Translations under genes and position numbers: made by a program
In this document: positions 47,201 to 59,881 of the stretch, piece by piece
Position numbering within the stretch: the first letter of the stretch is position 1
Layout of the letters: each line of letters opens with the position of its first letter
The notes under the pieces: generated by a model
Database searches by the model: none
What the model was told of the DNA's origin: nothing
What the model saw: only the letters and a program-made list of their open reading frames with translations
Source: Dipylidium caninum
Lineage: Eukaryota > Platyhelminthes > Cestoda > Cyclophyllidea > Dipylidiidae
Direction: 5' to 3'
NCBI GenBank assembly: GCA_017562135.1
Contig: QEYB01000713.1
Span: forward strand, 496,001 to 560,000
DNA: 64,000 nt

Positions 47201-50200
47201 CAAACCAGGTACCGAAATACTTTGGTCATAATCACTGAACCTTAGACTAAATCCCCTTGTAGCGCTCGTTTCCCCTGACACTTTGTTTGAGTCTCTTTTG
47301 TTAGTTTTTCCTACAATGGTAATGGTGGTTATTGCAAATTAGTTATGATTAGTTTGAAGAGAATGTATCAACTTTTACCAACGATGCGGTTAGGTTGGTG
47401 GTAGTAACCAACTAGTCTCTCAACGGTAGGCAAATTCCAACTGCCTTCCATTACTTTCCTCACCATTTGATGCTTAGTTGTTAAACTGGTTATCTGATGT
47501 TACACAAGTCATCTCGTACTTTTCGTTATCAGAAATTATCATATGCGTTTGAAACCGCGGAGTGAATCTGGGTGGTTAAAATGAATATTTTGAGTATTAG
47601 CATAGGTTGTTATAAACGCGTATGATCCTTTTTTACTTCTTGTTCACACTAAATTAAGATAAAATGACATTTAAATCTAGCTTTTTTTAACGTTGACTTT
47701 TTTAACTTGGCAAACGTCTAAATCAAGGGGTTTCTAATTTGCACAAAGTGACCCCTAGTTTGACATTTTTGAAGGCACCCTCGAGTCCTCCCTCACGAAT
47801 CGCTTCTACAAAGCGCAAAGACAAAGTAACTCTTTCAATGACATCAACGACTTCTTGACAAAGAACAACATGTCGACTGACATTCCCTTAACGCAGCCAC
47901 CAGTAAGGGGATCAAATCGACTCAGACTGCGTCGACACCTTACACCTGCGCCTCAGATGGAGACAATGAAGGCGACAGAGGAGGAGACGCCTGCTCAGAT
48001 GGAAGAATTGGATTTCTCCAAATGGCGTATCTCCATTCCCTCCTATGTTTCAAGTCGCGCCTCCTCTTCTATAGGCGGTGGCGCTAACTCGAGGCCTTTC
48101 AACAGTACAACACCCGCCACCCCCATGATGATGATGAGGAACCTGGAACAACCAGATTCTTCACTTCCTTCCTTCACGACACCTCCGCAGGGTTACTATA
48201 TAGTAGTTGCAGAACGTGAAATAAATGGGGAAAATGTCTCAAGTCAAGTTAATAGGTGAGTCCTGGACATAAATAGCTTTTCTGCTCTGTATTTTTATTT
48301 GTCAATGGGAGATGCCAATGAATTCCTCAGGCTCCTTCAGTTATATTGTCCTGAAATTGGATGAATCAGCACTTCCATTTCCCTGTATTTCCTGCTTCTT
48401 AGAACTTTTATGCTTATTCTTTAATTATTTTATTTCTATTGCCAAAATTACTTTCACGAAGCCGAGGCGAGTACCCGTATTGCGAGCTCACCATCTTGTC
48501 AAAATCTATTAAAGAGCCTCCCATAACTTAAATGTGTTTGCGTTTAAGGTGGAAACACTTTCGAGGCTTTCTATTTTTCTTTTGAGGAAACTGTAAGGTA
48601 CCAATGTTGTACTTCTGATATCGTAAATCACTGTTGTGCGTCTTTCAAGGTCTTCCAAACATTCCTCTGATTGAATCTGTGGCTTTTCTCGATTCTTTTT
48701 GTTTTTTTTTCAATTTAAAAAACTTGTTTGCTTGATTTTTCTAATCCTTTGTTTTGGGTCTTTTGCTTATATTTACTTTTTTTCTCTCGCCAAATTCTAT
48801 CCCCTAGACAGACTAAGTAATTTTTTACAAATATACTCCGATTATTAATAAATTTCCTGTTAAACTACTTGGAAAATGGTTTGTGACATCTAAATTTAAT
48901 TTGAATGCTTACTTGTCTTCGCGAGTTGCATTGGTGTTCTCCGAATTAGATAATGTTCTTAATATATTCACCGACGTTAAAATGGCTTCAATTTTAGGTA
49001 TCAAATAAAACTATTTGTATAAACACAATTTTAATGGTTTCAGGTGGTTTTCCAGATAGCTATAAGGGGGAGAATGTCGAAATACTCTTTTAAATACGTC
49101 TTCATTCTTTGACGTCGAGTCTGCTTAGGCGACTGAAGAAAGCTGAACGGGGACTAAACATCCGATGGCACAGGAAATCAACAAATTTCTAGTTGAATTT
49201 TGTCTCCTGTCATCCATTTCCCTTAATGTATTCATACTCGTGTTTTCTATATAAATTTTTTTGTTCATAATTCAACCACGAAGCAGCGACAACGTGCGTG
49301 CGTGTATAAGCGTAAAAATCCGCATTGTCCGGTGGGGCTTATTTGGCCTGGATAGGACGGGTTAAGCCTGTGAGAAGGCCATTTGTTGGGTGAACTAAGG
49401 TGAAATGAAGAATATGTTTGATAATCGTTTTGAATGCACGTCACAAAGGACAATGATTTCCATGATTTCGATAGCGCATTTCCATTCCTTGAGTAATATG
49501 AAAAGGATCTCTCAGACACAAAATATCTTTGAATAGCATGCATCTTCCATTCCCTTAAGGGACTGGCCATAGAACCTAAAAATGCTGCTTTAATGACAAG
49601 GCGTTTATTTTAGACTTTCTCTGTGTGTACACCTCTCATCATAGTAACAAGCTCCGTGCACTCTTTTTATGTAATTTTTTTAAAGAGGTGAATGTTTCAT
49701 ATTAAAATTATTTACCACATTGATTTTTCGAAATACAACTGGTACTTGCGGGGCATCGGTGAAGGAAATCGTCTGAAGTTATTTCCCAAAGTTCTTCACA
49801 AAGTGCATTTCGGAAGGCGTTTTCCCCTACATATATCTTTGAAACCAATTTCACCTTTTCTCCGCTTTTTTGTTTTTGTTACCATAGTATGTTTCCTCAT
49901 CTATTTGTGGTCTACGTGAATTATTCAAGGATGCAGAAAAGTGGGAAGAACTTTACGGAACGTGACGGATTCAAGATGGTGATGATGAAGCTTTACACCA
50001 AATCAATATCCAAAGCTAAATGATGTCTCCAACAGTCACTTTAAAATGTGATTCTAATGAAAAGTTGCGCCCTTTCAGACCCACACTTAGTTTGAACTGT
50101 CTTACCGATGGAACTCTTCAACGTTGGCGTAGCCTTTTCAAACGACCAAATATTCCTCTTTTTCTTCTCACTTTTCCCATTGAAGCCAAAGTGACGATTA

Positions 50201-53200
50201 TTCAAACTTCTTTACTAGATCTCTGAGTTAGGAAATGCCACCAATAAATTGGTGCGAAAGCGTACTGTTACATGAATTATCCGGATATTTTCTCCATGGG
50301 TTGGTACATGGAAATAACTTCGGCCTTATTGTCATATGGCTTCGTTTCCTTCAGGAAGTACGCGGAATTCTACGTGTTGGAGCAGAGGCTAGTGGAGTTT
50401 CATGGATCTCAAATCTCTCGTCGCATGCGTAGTCGACGCTTTGGGGCCCAGTCGCAGCACTTTTTGGAGAACATGAGACATTACTTTGAGCGTTTTCTCA
50501 GGGTAACTAATCTGTCTCTTCCTCTACAATCTTCACCTTTATTCTGTTTACCGAAGGGGAGGGGAACGTAAACCGCCACAGTTCTCACCCACCTCGAAGG
50601 TGATAGAGTATAAAGCATTATTAAGTCAGCCGAATGTATTGTCATAAATAGGAGGGAATATTTTATTTTAAAAACAAGTTGATTAGTTTTTCATCCTATC
50701 TCAGCCGCATTCAATTTTATTAACTGACTTAAGTAAGCTACGTTCTGCTTATTTGCCTCTCTGGTGAAAGTACGAGGATAGGCAATAGATTTCATAGCCA
50801 GTGTTCAACGATGAGCGTTGCAGGTTAGGAGGCACGGCGGTTGCATGATCTGGGCTATCACACTCCCCCTCACTTACTGCCTAACTGATGGTAAACACGA
50901 ATAGCAGTGTTGGACTCATGGAGTCTCATTTTCTTCTACCTCGTCACCTCCTTTCATTGTTCATGTGTGGTCATCACCACTCACCCTTATATAGGGGAAT
51001 TTTATGGGACTAGGTCACTGTTTTTCTCGTACATGCAGACGTGTGACTATTAATAATTCTTAGCTCAAAGTGGGGATAATTCCCATGGAGGAGGTCACCT
51101 ATTCCCTTAACCCGTGCAATCGAAACCACCCTACCTCCTTGCTTCGTTTTATGTTGCCATTTATGTAAAAGCCTAAGCGATGTGTTTGAACGTATTTTTT
51201 TAACTAATTCTTTTCAGTATCTGCTTACTCAGCCCTTCCTCCGAACAAGCGAGCTCCTCTATACCTTCCTCACAGCGCCCAACGTTGAATTCACAAGCGG
51301 CAATTTGTCGGATATCAGATTCGGGAAATTCGTCAAGTCTGTTCCCATTCTTTTAGCTAAGGAGGTTCGTTTCACCACTATAAAGTCTTTTCGTTATATT
51401 CTTGACACGGACGGAGCGAAGTAGTTTTTGAAGGGTTGTGGCTTTACATCGAGACTGGCCCCTTCACTTCACATTACTCCAACTGTCTTACTGGGCGCAA
51501 TAAATTGCTTTTTTTGCTTTTATAACGTCTGGAAATCTTTGCAGACATTTTTTTTGTTTTATGTCTTCTCAGTGGAGTTCATTGACTTCGCTGATTACTT
51601 TCACCTACAATACCTTCATTTAAGTGTTCGCTAACGCTTTTTTCTTCTACAACCGCGAGTCGTAGTCAATTCAAATAGCCACTCAGTTACTCAAAAACAC
51701 GGTAGTATTGGAGATTTGATGCACAAAAATGCATGACGCTTCATTTACGTATTTCTACAGTCTTCTGATAATCAGTCTTAACATTGTTATCGTAGGCGGT
51801 TGCTAGTTTAACCAATCAGTAGGTTATTTGTCCTTCATGGAATCCCAAAATCGAAATTGAACCGTTTTACCGCTGACATGCAAACGTGCCGTATATATTT
51901 TGGAGTTTGGTTGTAATGGTCCTAACTTAGAAGATGGATGGTATTATTTGTTGAACGCGTCCCGGCGATGGCAAGATGTATTTAGGAAATAGTCATATAT
52001 AATTTCTAACATATGCGTTTTAGCGACTTGACAATATTCCTGAATCGAATTTAGATAGTATGAAAGATGTGACGCCGTTATTCAGTGGCCTTTGAGGTCC
52101 GCAATGTGCAGGCATCATAACCAGAGTCATCTTCACTTTCGCAATGTATTACCTGGTTAAGTTACTTGATCAACAAATTCATTTATTGGCGCTATAGCTG
52201 CGGCCTGTGGACGCATCGAAGCATCGTTTAAAGCGCAAACGGTAACTCTTCTTAAATCGTGCACCAATGCATTCAGCCATGCGTATAGTACGTTCACTTT
52301 CCAGAGATAGGTTGATTTACTTTTTTTCTCTCCCTCGCTGGCGACTCCCCCTACATTGCTCTCTTGTTGGACCCATCTCCGCATTCGCGATGTTTGGTTG
52401 GGCTTCCTGTAGTGGTGCGACAATCGTGATTTCCCCCGTCTGGGAAAATATCGTCCAAATGTTCCATTGATCATGCCAATCTCCGACGCTTTATGTGTGT
52501 AAATCCTATGAAAAATGGTTGCCCACATCGCCCGACACGCCCATTTCCTTCTTTCAGTCTAGCGTCATGCAAGCATGACATGAGGTGGTTCACCTTTGGT
52601 ATTTCAGCGCGTCTAGTTTGCTGAATGGGGTGTAGCATGATTTTTCACTTAGGATTAATTAGCCCGTGGTTATCTTACTGTTCCTGAATGCCGGCAAAAC
52701 TCCTTGGTTACCATCACTTATATTCCTCTGAGACACGTACCCACAGATTTCTATCGGCGCTGTGCTTTTTATAAGAGGCGTGACTGGGAAGGACGTTTTT
52801 GGGTGTGGTATGGCGTGACTCGAAGACCCACTTTGGCAACGGTGATATACTCATAGTTTCTCGTGCTTTAATGGACTTCACTAATCTCAATTTTTAACAT
52901 GAGGTTTAAGCATTAAGTTAAATTCAACATTGACACTATTACTAATCAGTAGTTACTTGGGCATCCCCTCCTTATCGTAAGTATTTTCACTAGACGTCTT
53001 TGCAGAGCGGTACACTTCGCAATTCTCATCCAAGGTTGTATCCTCTGGCGGCTCTGCAGAGTCGGGAATGCTGCGAGTCGTTTCACGCCAACTGGACCAG
53101 CAACTGTTTAGAATTTGTCCGTCAACCTGATTCTCTGTAGCGTCAGTGGTGACACTTGCTCCTGACTGGAGACATGTGGAAGAACTCCAAGGAGTCTCCA

Positions 53201-56200
53201 CAGACACTGACTCTGTTTGTGTGGTCACTTTGACTACTTTCTTTGGCGAGCAAAATGTGGCACATATTTTAAAATCCGAAAGTTCGAAACTTTTAGTGGA
53301 TGAAAGGAACTGGATTCGTCGGCAATGGAGAGGCAGGAATACACAAAAAAGGCTGGAAATTGACCGATAGAAGGGCCTTGTCATTGACATAACGGAGGGT
53401 TTTATCAAAAAATGCGCCATTACGAACGCTTCACATACGGCTGAGCTTTATCTATAGAACTGGTGCAAGCACCAGAAAAGTCACAAGCAGACTTGATGAC
53501 CAGGAAGGTGTATTGCCCTGGGTATATCCCTAATGACCTTAATTAATTAGTCAACAACCTACATGAATTCCGCCTTCCGTGAGATTTGCGCTTTCCTCCT
53601 TCAATTATTTTTTCCCTTGTAAGCATCACCTCATAATGAATTAGATAAGCAAGTGTCATTTTCTAACAAACAATTTGTCTTTATGCCTTAAAAGTTTTTT
53701 CTTCCATTTTCGACAAGCTAATCATAACCCTACCCAAAAAGGACGGGTCTTTCTCTGCAATAATGAGTAAAAGATAAAATTTGTGGGAGTCATAGACTAT
53801 TCTCCTCATAGTCTCGAAAAAATTTCATATTTAAACCTAGTTTTGGATGGCACCCTCCATCATCTTGTGAATCTGGTCTCTTTTGTCTTATTATAATGCT
53901 TCAGAACTGGATCATTCTGTCGCAGCCTCCTACAATGATGTTAACTCTCAAACTTGCTTTTGGGTCGTTTTATGGCTAAGTGAAGATGTTTATGACGTAG
54001 GTTTTTTTGTGCACCACAATTAATTAATGTTGTCGCCTGGTCGCATTGTGGTCGGGTACAAATTCATGGGGTCGGTGATGCTGTATTGAACATTGCCTTC
54101 TTATCCTAGAAAGGCCAGTTCACTGATGAATTCCTCACTACCTTCCGGTCATCCTGCTTTACTCCGATCCACAATTCGCCAAATCAAAAGGTGGCAACCG
54201 TGGCGAACCCCATCAACCAGAGGGCATATACACTCAGACCTCTGCGTTGGACCATCGACTCCGCTCCAACATCTACTGGAACAACGGAGGAATTCCCATC
54301 CTGCAGAAACGAGCTTGTAGCTCTGAGGTGAGCCCATTGGGCTAATTGTGCTTTTAACGGTTTCTACTGTTCGTAGGTTCATGTGTATAGAACCTCGGGT
54401 TCAAACACTTGAAAAACTATTGTTTAATGCTTAGTTACTTACGAATTTCTAGTTGTTTTAGTTTTTCATTAGTATGTAATATAATTTAGTGTTTTTTTCC
54501 TCTCACAGTAATTTGTTTTTATATTACAAAAAACACATGACAGTCCTCTTAGGTGAATTATTACAATTATTAGGACTTATCTCTTGCCGTCATTTTAAGT
54601 ATTTTTTCAAATACTATAATATGATGGTGTAAAATTACCGCGGTTCAATAAAATGGGCTTCCGTTTAGGACACTTTTGTGATCGGAAGAGGAAGGCCATT
54701 AGATAAAGGCACTATTTGGGAGGAAATTCTCGTAATTCTAGTGACTTATCTTTAGTACACCGCTAACTCAAACCCAAAATTTGATTTCCTAACGACTATG
54801 CTTTCATAAACTGTTCCAAGTCGTGTAGGAAAGTGTTCACGCACTCAAGTAATAGGTGTATGCGCTTAACAAGAGAACCGACGAGTTTATCTGCATCTAA
54901 CACATTCATCTAACGGCTTCTCTCCCGTTTACCTTCGACAAGCAAATATTCGGCCTACAACTTTTGAGCACTTGGGTTCACAGTCTTACTATTTATGCGA
55001 TTTCTCGACTTTTCTGTGTTGCCCAACTCTGAACCTAGTTAATCTTTGATAATTAAGACCACATCTTTTTCTCTTGCGTCAGTGAGTGGAAGATGTTTCC
55101 GTTGACTTTAAAATATTTTTTCTCATGAAATGAATCTGTGGAATCCACACCTAGCAAAATAACTTGCCTCAATATTTATTGTCGAAGTGTGAGATTTGAA
55201 GGTTTCGGCAATTTTCTTTCCCAGGCGACTACAGTTTTGACCCACCATTGAAACAAAATCTCGTTGATTGTTAGCATTTTTTTTATCAGCAGTATTGCGC
55301 AATGGAGGGCTCATATGTCACCAGTTTCTACGATTTCTTCGGTTATCTGGTGGACAATTTCCGCAAGCCGGACTCCACACAACCTTTCACCACGGATCAA
55401 CCGGCTGCCAAGCGTCCCCGTCTCGACTCGACATCAGGAAACTTCTCCGTTTACGAGGACTTCATGCAGTGGGGCCAACGTGTGGCTCTGGCCTGCTGGT
55501 CTGCGTTCAGGACTCTCTGGTAAATTGAAATTATCAAAATTTGAGTGAAATTATATGCGGTTAAAAAAAACCATTGAAATCTTATAATTTGTAACTTTTT
55601 GATGCTTACTTGCCATATTCATAATCTCGCGGGAAGTTATGGTGCCATTTTAATTTTCCGCGTTTTTTTGAAGGTCATAACTAATAGTTCGAGCTGCCCT
55701 TTGTTTATATTCATAAAAGTCATTGACTTTCAAGTTCTTTCACCTATATTTACAACGGCTAGTGGTGTTTAGCTACACACGCGACATCATTTCGCTCTGG
55801 CATTCTTGTTTTATCTCACTAGTGTAACATTTGTCCATTTTTACTGCTCCCATAATGAACATCTCTAGATTAAAATTCCCCCTTTCCGTCTATTGTCCCA
55901 ACCTTGCTTCATATTTTGTGGCTCCAGGTAATGAGGGACTTATTTTTTTACGTATGAAAAACAAGTGTCATTTGAGATTGCCATGAAAAGGCGTCATGGG
56001 AAGCATTTTGTCCTACAACTAAGTTAATTTGATATCGCGCTCGACGAAGTCTTACGAGTTATTACAATTTCAGAGCTTGTAAAACCCTCATTGCACACAA
56101 GTTTGTCTGCTGAACCGTCTGCACGACATCCGGTTCCAATGGGAAGTGTTCTCGGAACCAGAGTCCAGACAAGAACAGACTTGCAAAAATCCCCCTTCCC

Positions 56201-58870
56201 TTCCTCTCTTTTCCCTTCTTCTCCTCGTCACCATTTGTGAAGTCGACGGTGGCTTAGCAAAAGAATTAACGGAAGCAACTTTTTTAAACCACTCGCGTTA
56301 TTTTCTCGACCTCAGTAACTGACTCGTCGGTAGACCTATCCGTTCTCTATAACGGCCTGAAAAGTAACCGTATTTTATCCCGCGAATCGACGTTAAAACA
56401 GAAGTGTGTGGCGCTTTCCTACATTGGCCCTCGTTTAGGTCAAATATCAGCCTGAATTATGTTTATCAAGAGCTAATCCTCTTGATATTTCACTCAACCG
56501 CTTGTTTTTGGATTGCGGGTCTACCATTTCTACGACTTAGCAGTAGTGTCCTCTAAATCATCTCCAGAACTATTTATCGTATTCGTATTATGGAAAAGGC
56601 TCAAACATGGCTAATATCATGAAAAAATAAGGTGCTTATGAGGTTATGTGATTTTTTGCGATTAGCGTGAACCATGAATAGTAGCTTTAAATCGATTCAA
56701 GATATTTTAAAACAGCTCAACTGGGCAGCAGTAAGCTGTGAAATTTAAGGTTTTTAAGAATCCATTTTATCTCATACGGGGGAGTGGGTAATCTTCGCTA
56801 TCGATGTAGTTACTGTTATCTTTTAATTTTAGGAACGAAATGATTTACACTTTGGAGCCTAAGGGTTGGATCTCGGAGTATTTTCACCATCCCCGACCCT
56901 CTGTCCAATTCCTCTACCAATGTGGCGCGGTCCGCAGGAGCGAAAACGTACCTGCCGGCTATGCTTCGTCGCGCCATCCTCAACGTGGGTTTAGTACTGA
57001 GGGCAACACAGTTTCGCGACCTAGTCGACTTCCATTTGCGAAGGCAAGTGGAACAGTTCCTCCAACTCCTAGCACGAAACGACTACCTCGCTCCGACGTT
57101 GCTGCTCCTTCGAAGTATGTCATTTCGCTTTCATTTCATGGACTCCTAAGACTGCTGGTCATTTATCCCAAATGTTCCTCAGGTTATGATACGGCTCTTC
57201 CCTTGTTCGACTTGAATTAAATGCGACTTGTCTCAGCCACTGTCTGTCCTTCTCATCTGAGCTGGTTGTCCGCCTTGAGACTGAGCCATTCAACCACTGA
57301 TCCATTCAACTCCGTTTAACTGTCATCTTGGGAGATATTCTCCCTCGTTAATAATGGATTTTTCTTATTTCATTTCGTATTACTCAAACTTTAAAACTGA
57401 AGTACTTGGATTAATTCCATAGGCTAAATGGTACTCGTTATAACAATTCTACGCCCTCATCAAATAACTCTTGCACCTAATTCAAAGCTATTAAAGGCTA
57501 ATTTGTGTTATCTACTTTTTGGTCCTCCAACCAACCAACCAGCCAGCGATACAATAGAACACCCCACCGAGATTAGCTTCTTCAAGGAAATCTTGAACTT
57601 CACTTAAATAACTATGATTTACGAGTCTTATGCATATTTTCATTCTCTTTAACTGCGTCCATAAAATATACCGGCATGCTTATTCCCCTATTAAGCTTTA
57701 ACAATTCAGACATCTTCATTATCTTCAGGGCGTCTTGCGAAGCTTTCGTTCTGGACTAGTCACGATGATATCATCATTTCCAAAACCAAAAAGCCACGGA
57801 AAAGCGTTAATACCGGCTATTGCACCCTTTGTGAGAAACTTCAATCCCCATTGGCTCACTTACCGACATTTCGTCTAACTAAGGATTCTGCTTGCGTCCC
57901 TTTCGCGTAACTTGTGAGCAAAGCGTCCATGACTTTGTCGAGCCGATTGGAATTGAGGTTCTCTTTTAGGAAATCTCTACATTTTTGCAGAAAACTCTTC
58001 CGACAATCCTGAAACAATAAACTACGTCCTAAATCCTGAAACCGCCAAAAACTGCGGTATCTTAAATCTCTTAATTTGAATAAGCCTATCCCAAATTACT
58101 TAACGAACGACTCAAGCAGCTGATAGTAGATACTCACCTTTTCATCTGCTACAAAGGCTTGTTGATTTTTTAGTTAAACGGGTCAATCATTTTTTACCAC
58201 CTTTTAGACTCCATATTTTTTCCTTCACCACCAAGGTAAGTTTATAAGACCCATTTAAGAACTATCACCGCTGCGCAAATTCGCGAGGTCAATCTCCTGT
58301 TCTCTATTACCCTTTCCCGCTAGAAGCGAAAGGGAGAAGGCCGATCGACGAGAGAAGGTGTACGCCGGCCTGAGGCGGCTTATGAATCGTGCGTGAAACT
58401 CGTTTTTTTTACTGAGACTTTTCTCTTTCCTCTTCATCTTACCTTGTTAGTTCTGTGGCACGCAGGCCGCCCGGTTTTTGTGCATCACCCATCTTATCAA
58501 GCTAGTGCTTTGAAGAAGTTTGCCATTTCCTAATTTGCCTTGACTTTTCCAGATACATGCCACTAATTCACTCTCTCGGAGCGTAAAAGGGGATAATAGT
58601 TTAGTAGTATGCGGCTGCAAAAGTTATTGTTATCACTTGCACTTCCAGTTGGCTCTCTTGCTTTAATTTCTATTCCGGGTTGTAGGCTTCCACTTACAAT
58701 CGTTCTCCGAAGACGACATGCTTCAACGACGCCTTGGCCGTGTTTTCGAGGTGTTCCAGCATGGAAAATGGAATAAACAACTGACTTATGCCCTCCTAGA
58801 TCACATTCTCCTCGAACTCTTTCCCGATGTCTTTGCTCCATCAGTCGCCTCCAAGCCTCCGTCCCAGTAA
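37101..58870 (+). CDS. SNX14: Sorting nexin 14
   Basis: SNX14 is an ER-anchored nexin that acts at ER-lipid droplet contacts in mammals. Placed exons: 37101-37126 (start uncertain), 37158-37227, 37263-37306, 37393-37471, 37514-37595, 37865-38219, 39156-39255, 39490-39534, 40267-40353, 41395-41509, 43618-43966, 45836-45946, 46762-46820, 47775-48255, 50355-50502, 51218-51364, 54110-54327, 55325-55519, 56833-56864, 56938-57114, 57729-57805, 58686-58870. Phases join except between the last two, where one exon is unresolved. Order of parts: Cys-containing pre-PXA segment, PXA, RGS-like domain, PX domain, C-terminal nexin region. The gene ends ...LFPDVFAPSVASKPPSQ and stop. The N-terminal membrane segments are not placed. 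KAT6 lies divergently upstream; FPGS converges downstream. Confidence 0.9.
39156..41509 (+). CDS. SNX14: SNX14 exons: second half of PXA and start of RGS-like domain
   Basis: Four small exons. AFLIEILANHVLLPALDSIA corresponds to the strongly conserved PXA helix. NTVFLYLIDPIA and APMVPLLNSYFNVWL follow. The exon at 41,395 (QLANFVQYMKSVNCSSTMTV) opens the RGS-like domain, matching the human FMNFLKQEGAVHVLQF region. Confidence 0.87.
43618..45946 (+). CDS. SNX14: SNX14 exons: RGS-like domain with a Cys-rich insertion
   Basis: Exon 43,618-43,966 continues the RGS helices (EVVSKIETENVSPELCERLK), then has an unusual stretch with CATGVCTDCGRALAPFSASC, and ends in GGIYADPLCVARLVHMPEW. Exon 45,836-45,946 gives AYKSMCMMMENIYLPAYLES, the final RGS helix (human [21 protein letters not shown]). 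Confidence 0.85.
44937..45285 (+). repeat. Interspersed repeat, copy 1
   Basis: About 349 bp, close to identical to the reverse complement of 50,706-51,046. In this orientation it contains a TATA-like string (ctatataagg at about 45,000), the purine tract gtgagggggag directly before TGTGATAGCCC at about 45,130, and shared sequence to about aaaattgcatgcg. A purine tract followed by TG is reminiscent of the junction before a 3' LTR, so an LTR-type or other non-autonomous element is possible. No coding capacity. It lies in the SNX14 intron 43,967-45,835. Confidence 0.85.
46762..51364 (+). CDS. SNX14: SNX14 exons: linker and PX domain
   Basis: A Ser-rich linker leads to DFSKWRISIPSYV, the first PX strands. 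These are followed by a long Ser/Thr/Met loop and GYYIVVAEREINGE. Exon 50,355 gives RKYAEFYVLEQRLVEFHG (human RRYLEFYVLESKLTEFHG), the most diagnostic SNX14 string. Exon 51,218 ends with SDIRFGKFVKSVPILLAKE. The PX basic pocket is not obviously complete, in line with SNX14 proteins that bind phosphoinositides weakly. Confidence 0.88.
50706..51046 (-). repeat. Interspersed repeat, copy 2, inverted
   Basis: Same element as copy 1 in opposite orientation, in the SNX14 intron 50,503-51,217. Scattered substitutions and an indel of a few bases separate the copies, so insertion is fairly recent. I cannot see target-site duplications with confidence. Confidence 0.85.
52953..53420 (-). CDS. Possible antisense gene nested in an SNX14 intron
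   Basis: An ATG-led ORF of 155 codons lies on the opposite strand inside the SNX14 intron 51,365-54,109. It starts MAHFLIKPSVMSMTRPFYRS and later becomes hydrophilic (TTQTESVSVETPWSSSTC, EPPEDTTLDENCEVYR). A TATA-like string (CTATAGATAAAG) lies about 25 nt upstream. A second open stretch on the same strand (52,528-52,157) follows. No family is recognised and no intron links the two with confidence. Length alone makes chance possible. Confidence 0.3.
   Translation of the reverse strand: MAHFLIKPSVMSMTRPFYRSISSLFCVFLPLHCRRIQFLSSTKSFELSDFKICATFCSPKKVVKVTTQTESVSVETPWSSSTCLQSGASVTTDATENQVDGQILNSCWSSWRETTRSIPDSAEPPEDTTLDENCEVYRSAKTSSENTYDKEGMPK
54110..58870 (+). CDS. SNX14: SNX14 exons: C-terminal nexin region
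   Basis: KGQFTDEFLTTFRSSC continues the conserved post-PX segment. SVYEDFMQWGQRVALACWSA corresponds to the human VYDYLMYVGRVVF helix. The exon at 56,938 gives YLPAMLRRAILNVGLVL and DFHLRRQVEQFLQLLARND. The exon at 57,729 is basic (SKTKKPRKS). The last exon reads RLGRVFEVFQHGKWNKQLTY then ALLDHILLELFPDVF and a stop at 58,868-58,870. Between them, GAAATC at 57,970 opens a fitting EISTFLQKTLPTIL segment, but no usable donor was found. Confidence 0.82.
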
Positions 58871-59881
58871 TTTTCCTACATTGCCCATTTGTTTTTTACT
58901 TCCTTCGTCCCCTTCCCCTAAATCTGGTAGATTTGTCTTGAGATTTTTGAGCTTATCAGACATAATCATACTTTTTTTTTAAACCAACATGGAGCCAATC
59001 TTCCAAAGGGGAGAAAAGCGTCTTTAGGGGAAAAGCCTTTTATCGGCTCGATTTGATTGGTTAGAAATCAACCATTGATTAGGGGTTGCCTCAGTTACCC
59101 TTACAAGATACATTGAGGTTAATTTTTGGAGTATCTAGGGGGAAATTTCTCAGTTTTGCTGAATTGGAGGGAACTGTCATGAAGGCGAATCACAAGAACG
59201 ATATGTAGCGAGGTACGTACAACCGTTCCGAGAGTTCGTTTATTTCCAAATAGGTGAATATTCTGGTTGGAGAACCTAAGAATTAATGAATTTTTTAAAT
59301 GCAAATAATTAGAATTGCACAATTATTTCTGTGGAAGAACTTGTGCTATTTTCATTAGATTCTATAACACGAAAAGACCAATACGGAGACAACGCAATGC
59401 TCTAGCAAGTCTCAAGTGGAAGATACTGAACTTTATAAACTGGTGGTGTTTCGGTCCTTGCAGCTCAAGGTGTCGTGTTGTGCTATTAATTCATTTAGCG
59501 AAAATAGCCAACTTAAACAGAGTTTGCGTAGAGAAAGTCCTCAATGAAAATTTCAACTTCATAAAACCGGCATGTCGCTGCGCACTGGAGGTAGGCTGTA
59601 TCAATTTCATTGTACTCTACCTTCATTGAAAGTAGTTTTCCTTCGTTACAATGAATTAGAGGTTTACAGCTATGCCTGAGTTCCGCGACTAAGGCTGGTC
59701 CAACTTGAGCAGATACTTCGGTTATCCAAGTGTTGAGATACAAGAGGTGGTATTTGCTTTCCAATCATTTTGGCGCGTTTAAAATTTATAATAAAAAAAA
59801 AACATGCACATAATCGTGCCTTAGAACACAGGTCAAAACATTTGTGAGTCTAGCTCAGAAAGGAAATCAACGGGACCAAAA
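58871..59881. other. Convergent interval between SNX14 and FPGS
   Basis: Tail-to-tail spacer of about 1 kb with the two 3' flanks. No clear AATAAA next to either stop and no supported ORF. A short last FPGS exon could lie here if the GTGAGT at 59,941 is used as a donor. Confidence 0.45.

Noticed and set aside
55264..55548. Alternative frames over the SNX14 exon at 55,325
   Set aside because: Only the frame with VYEDFMQWGQRVAL fits the SNX14 family; the others are overlap frames.
56865..56937. Apparent frameshift in the SNX14 C-terminal region
   Set aside because: A 73-nt intron (GTTGGA to GTCCGCAG) links both frames in phase. A one-base insertion in the CCCC run nearby remains possible because the donor is weak.
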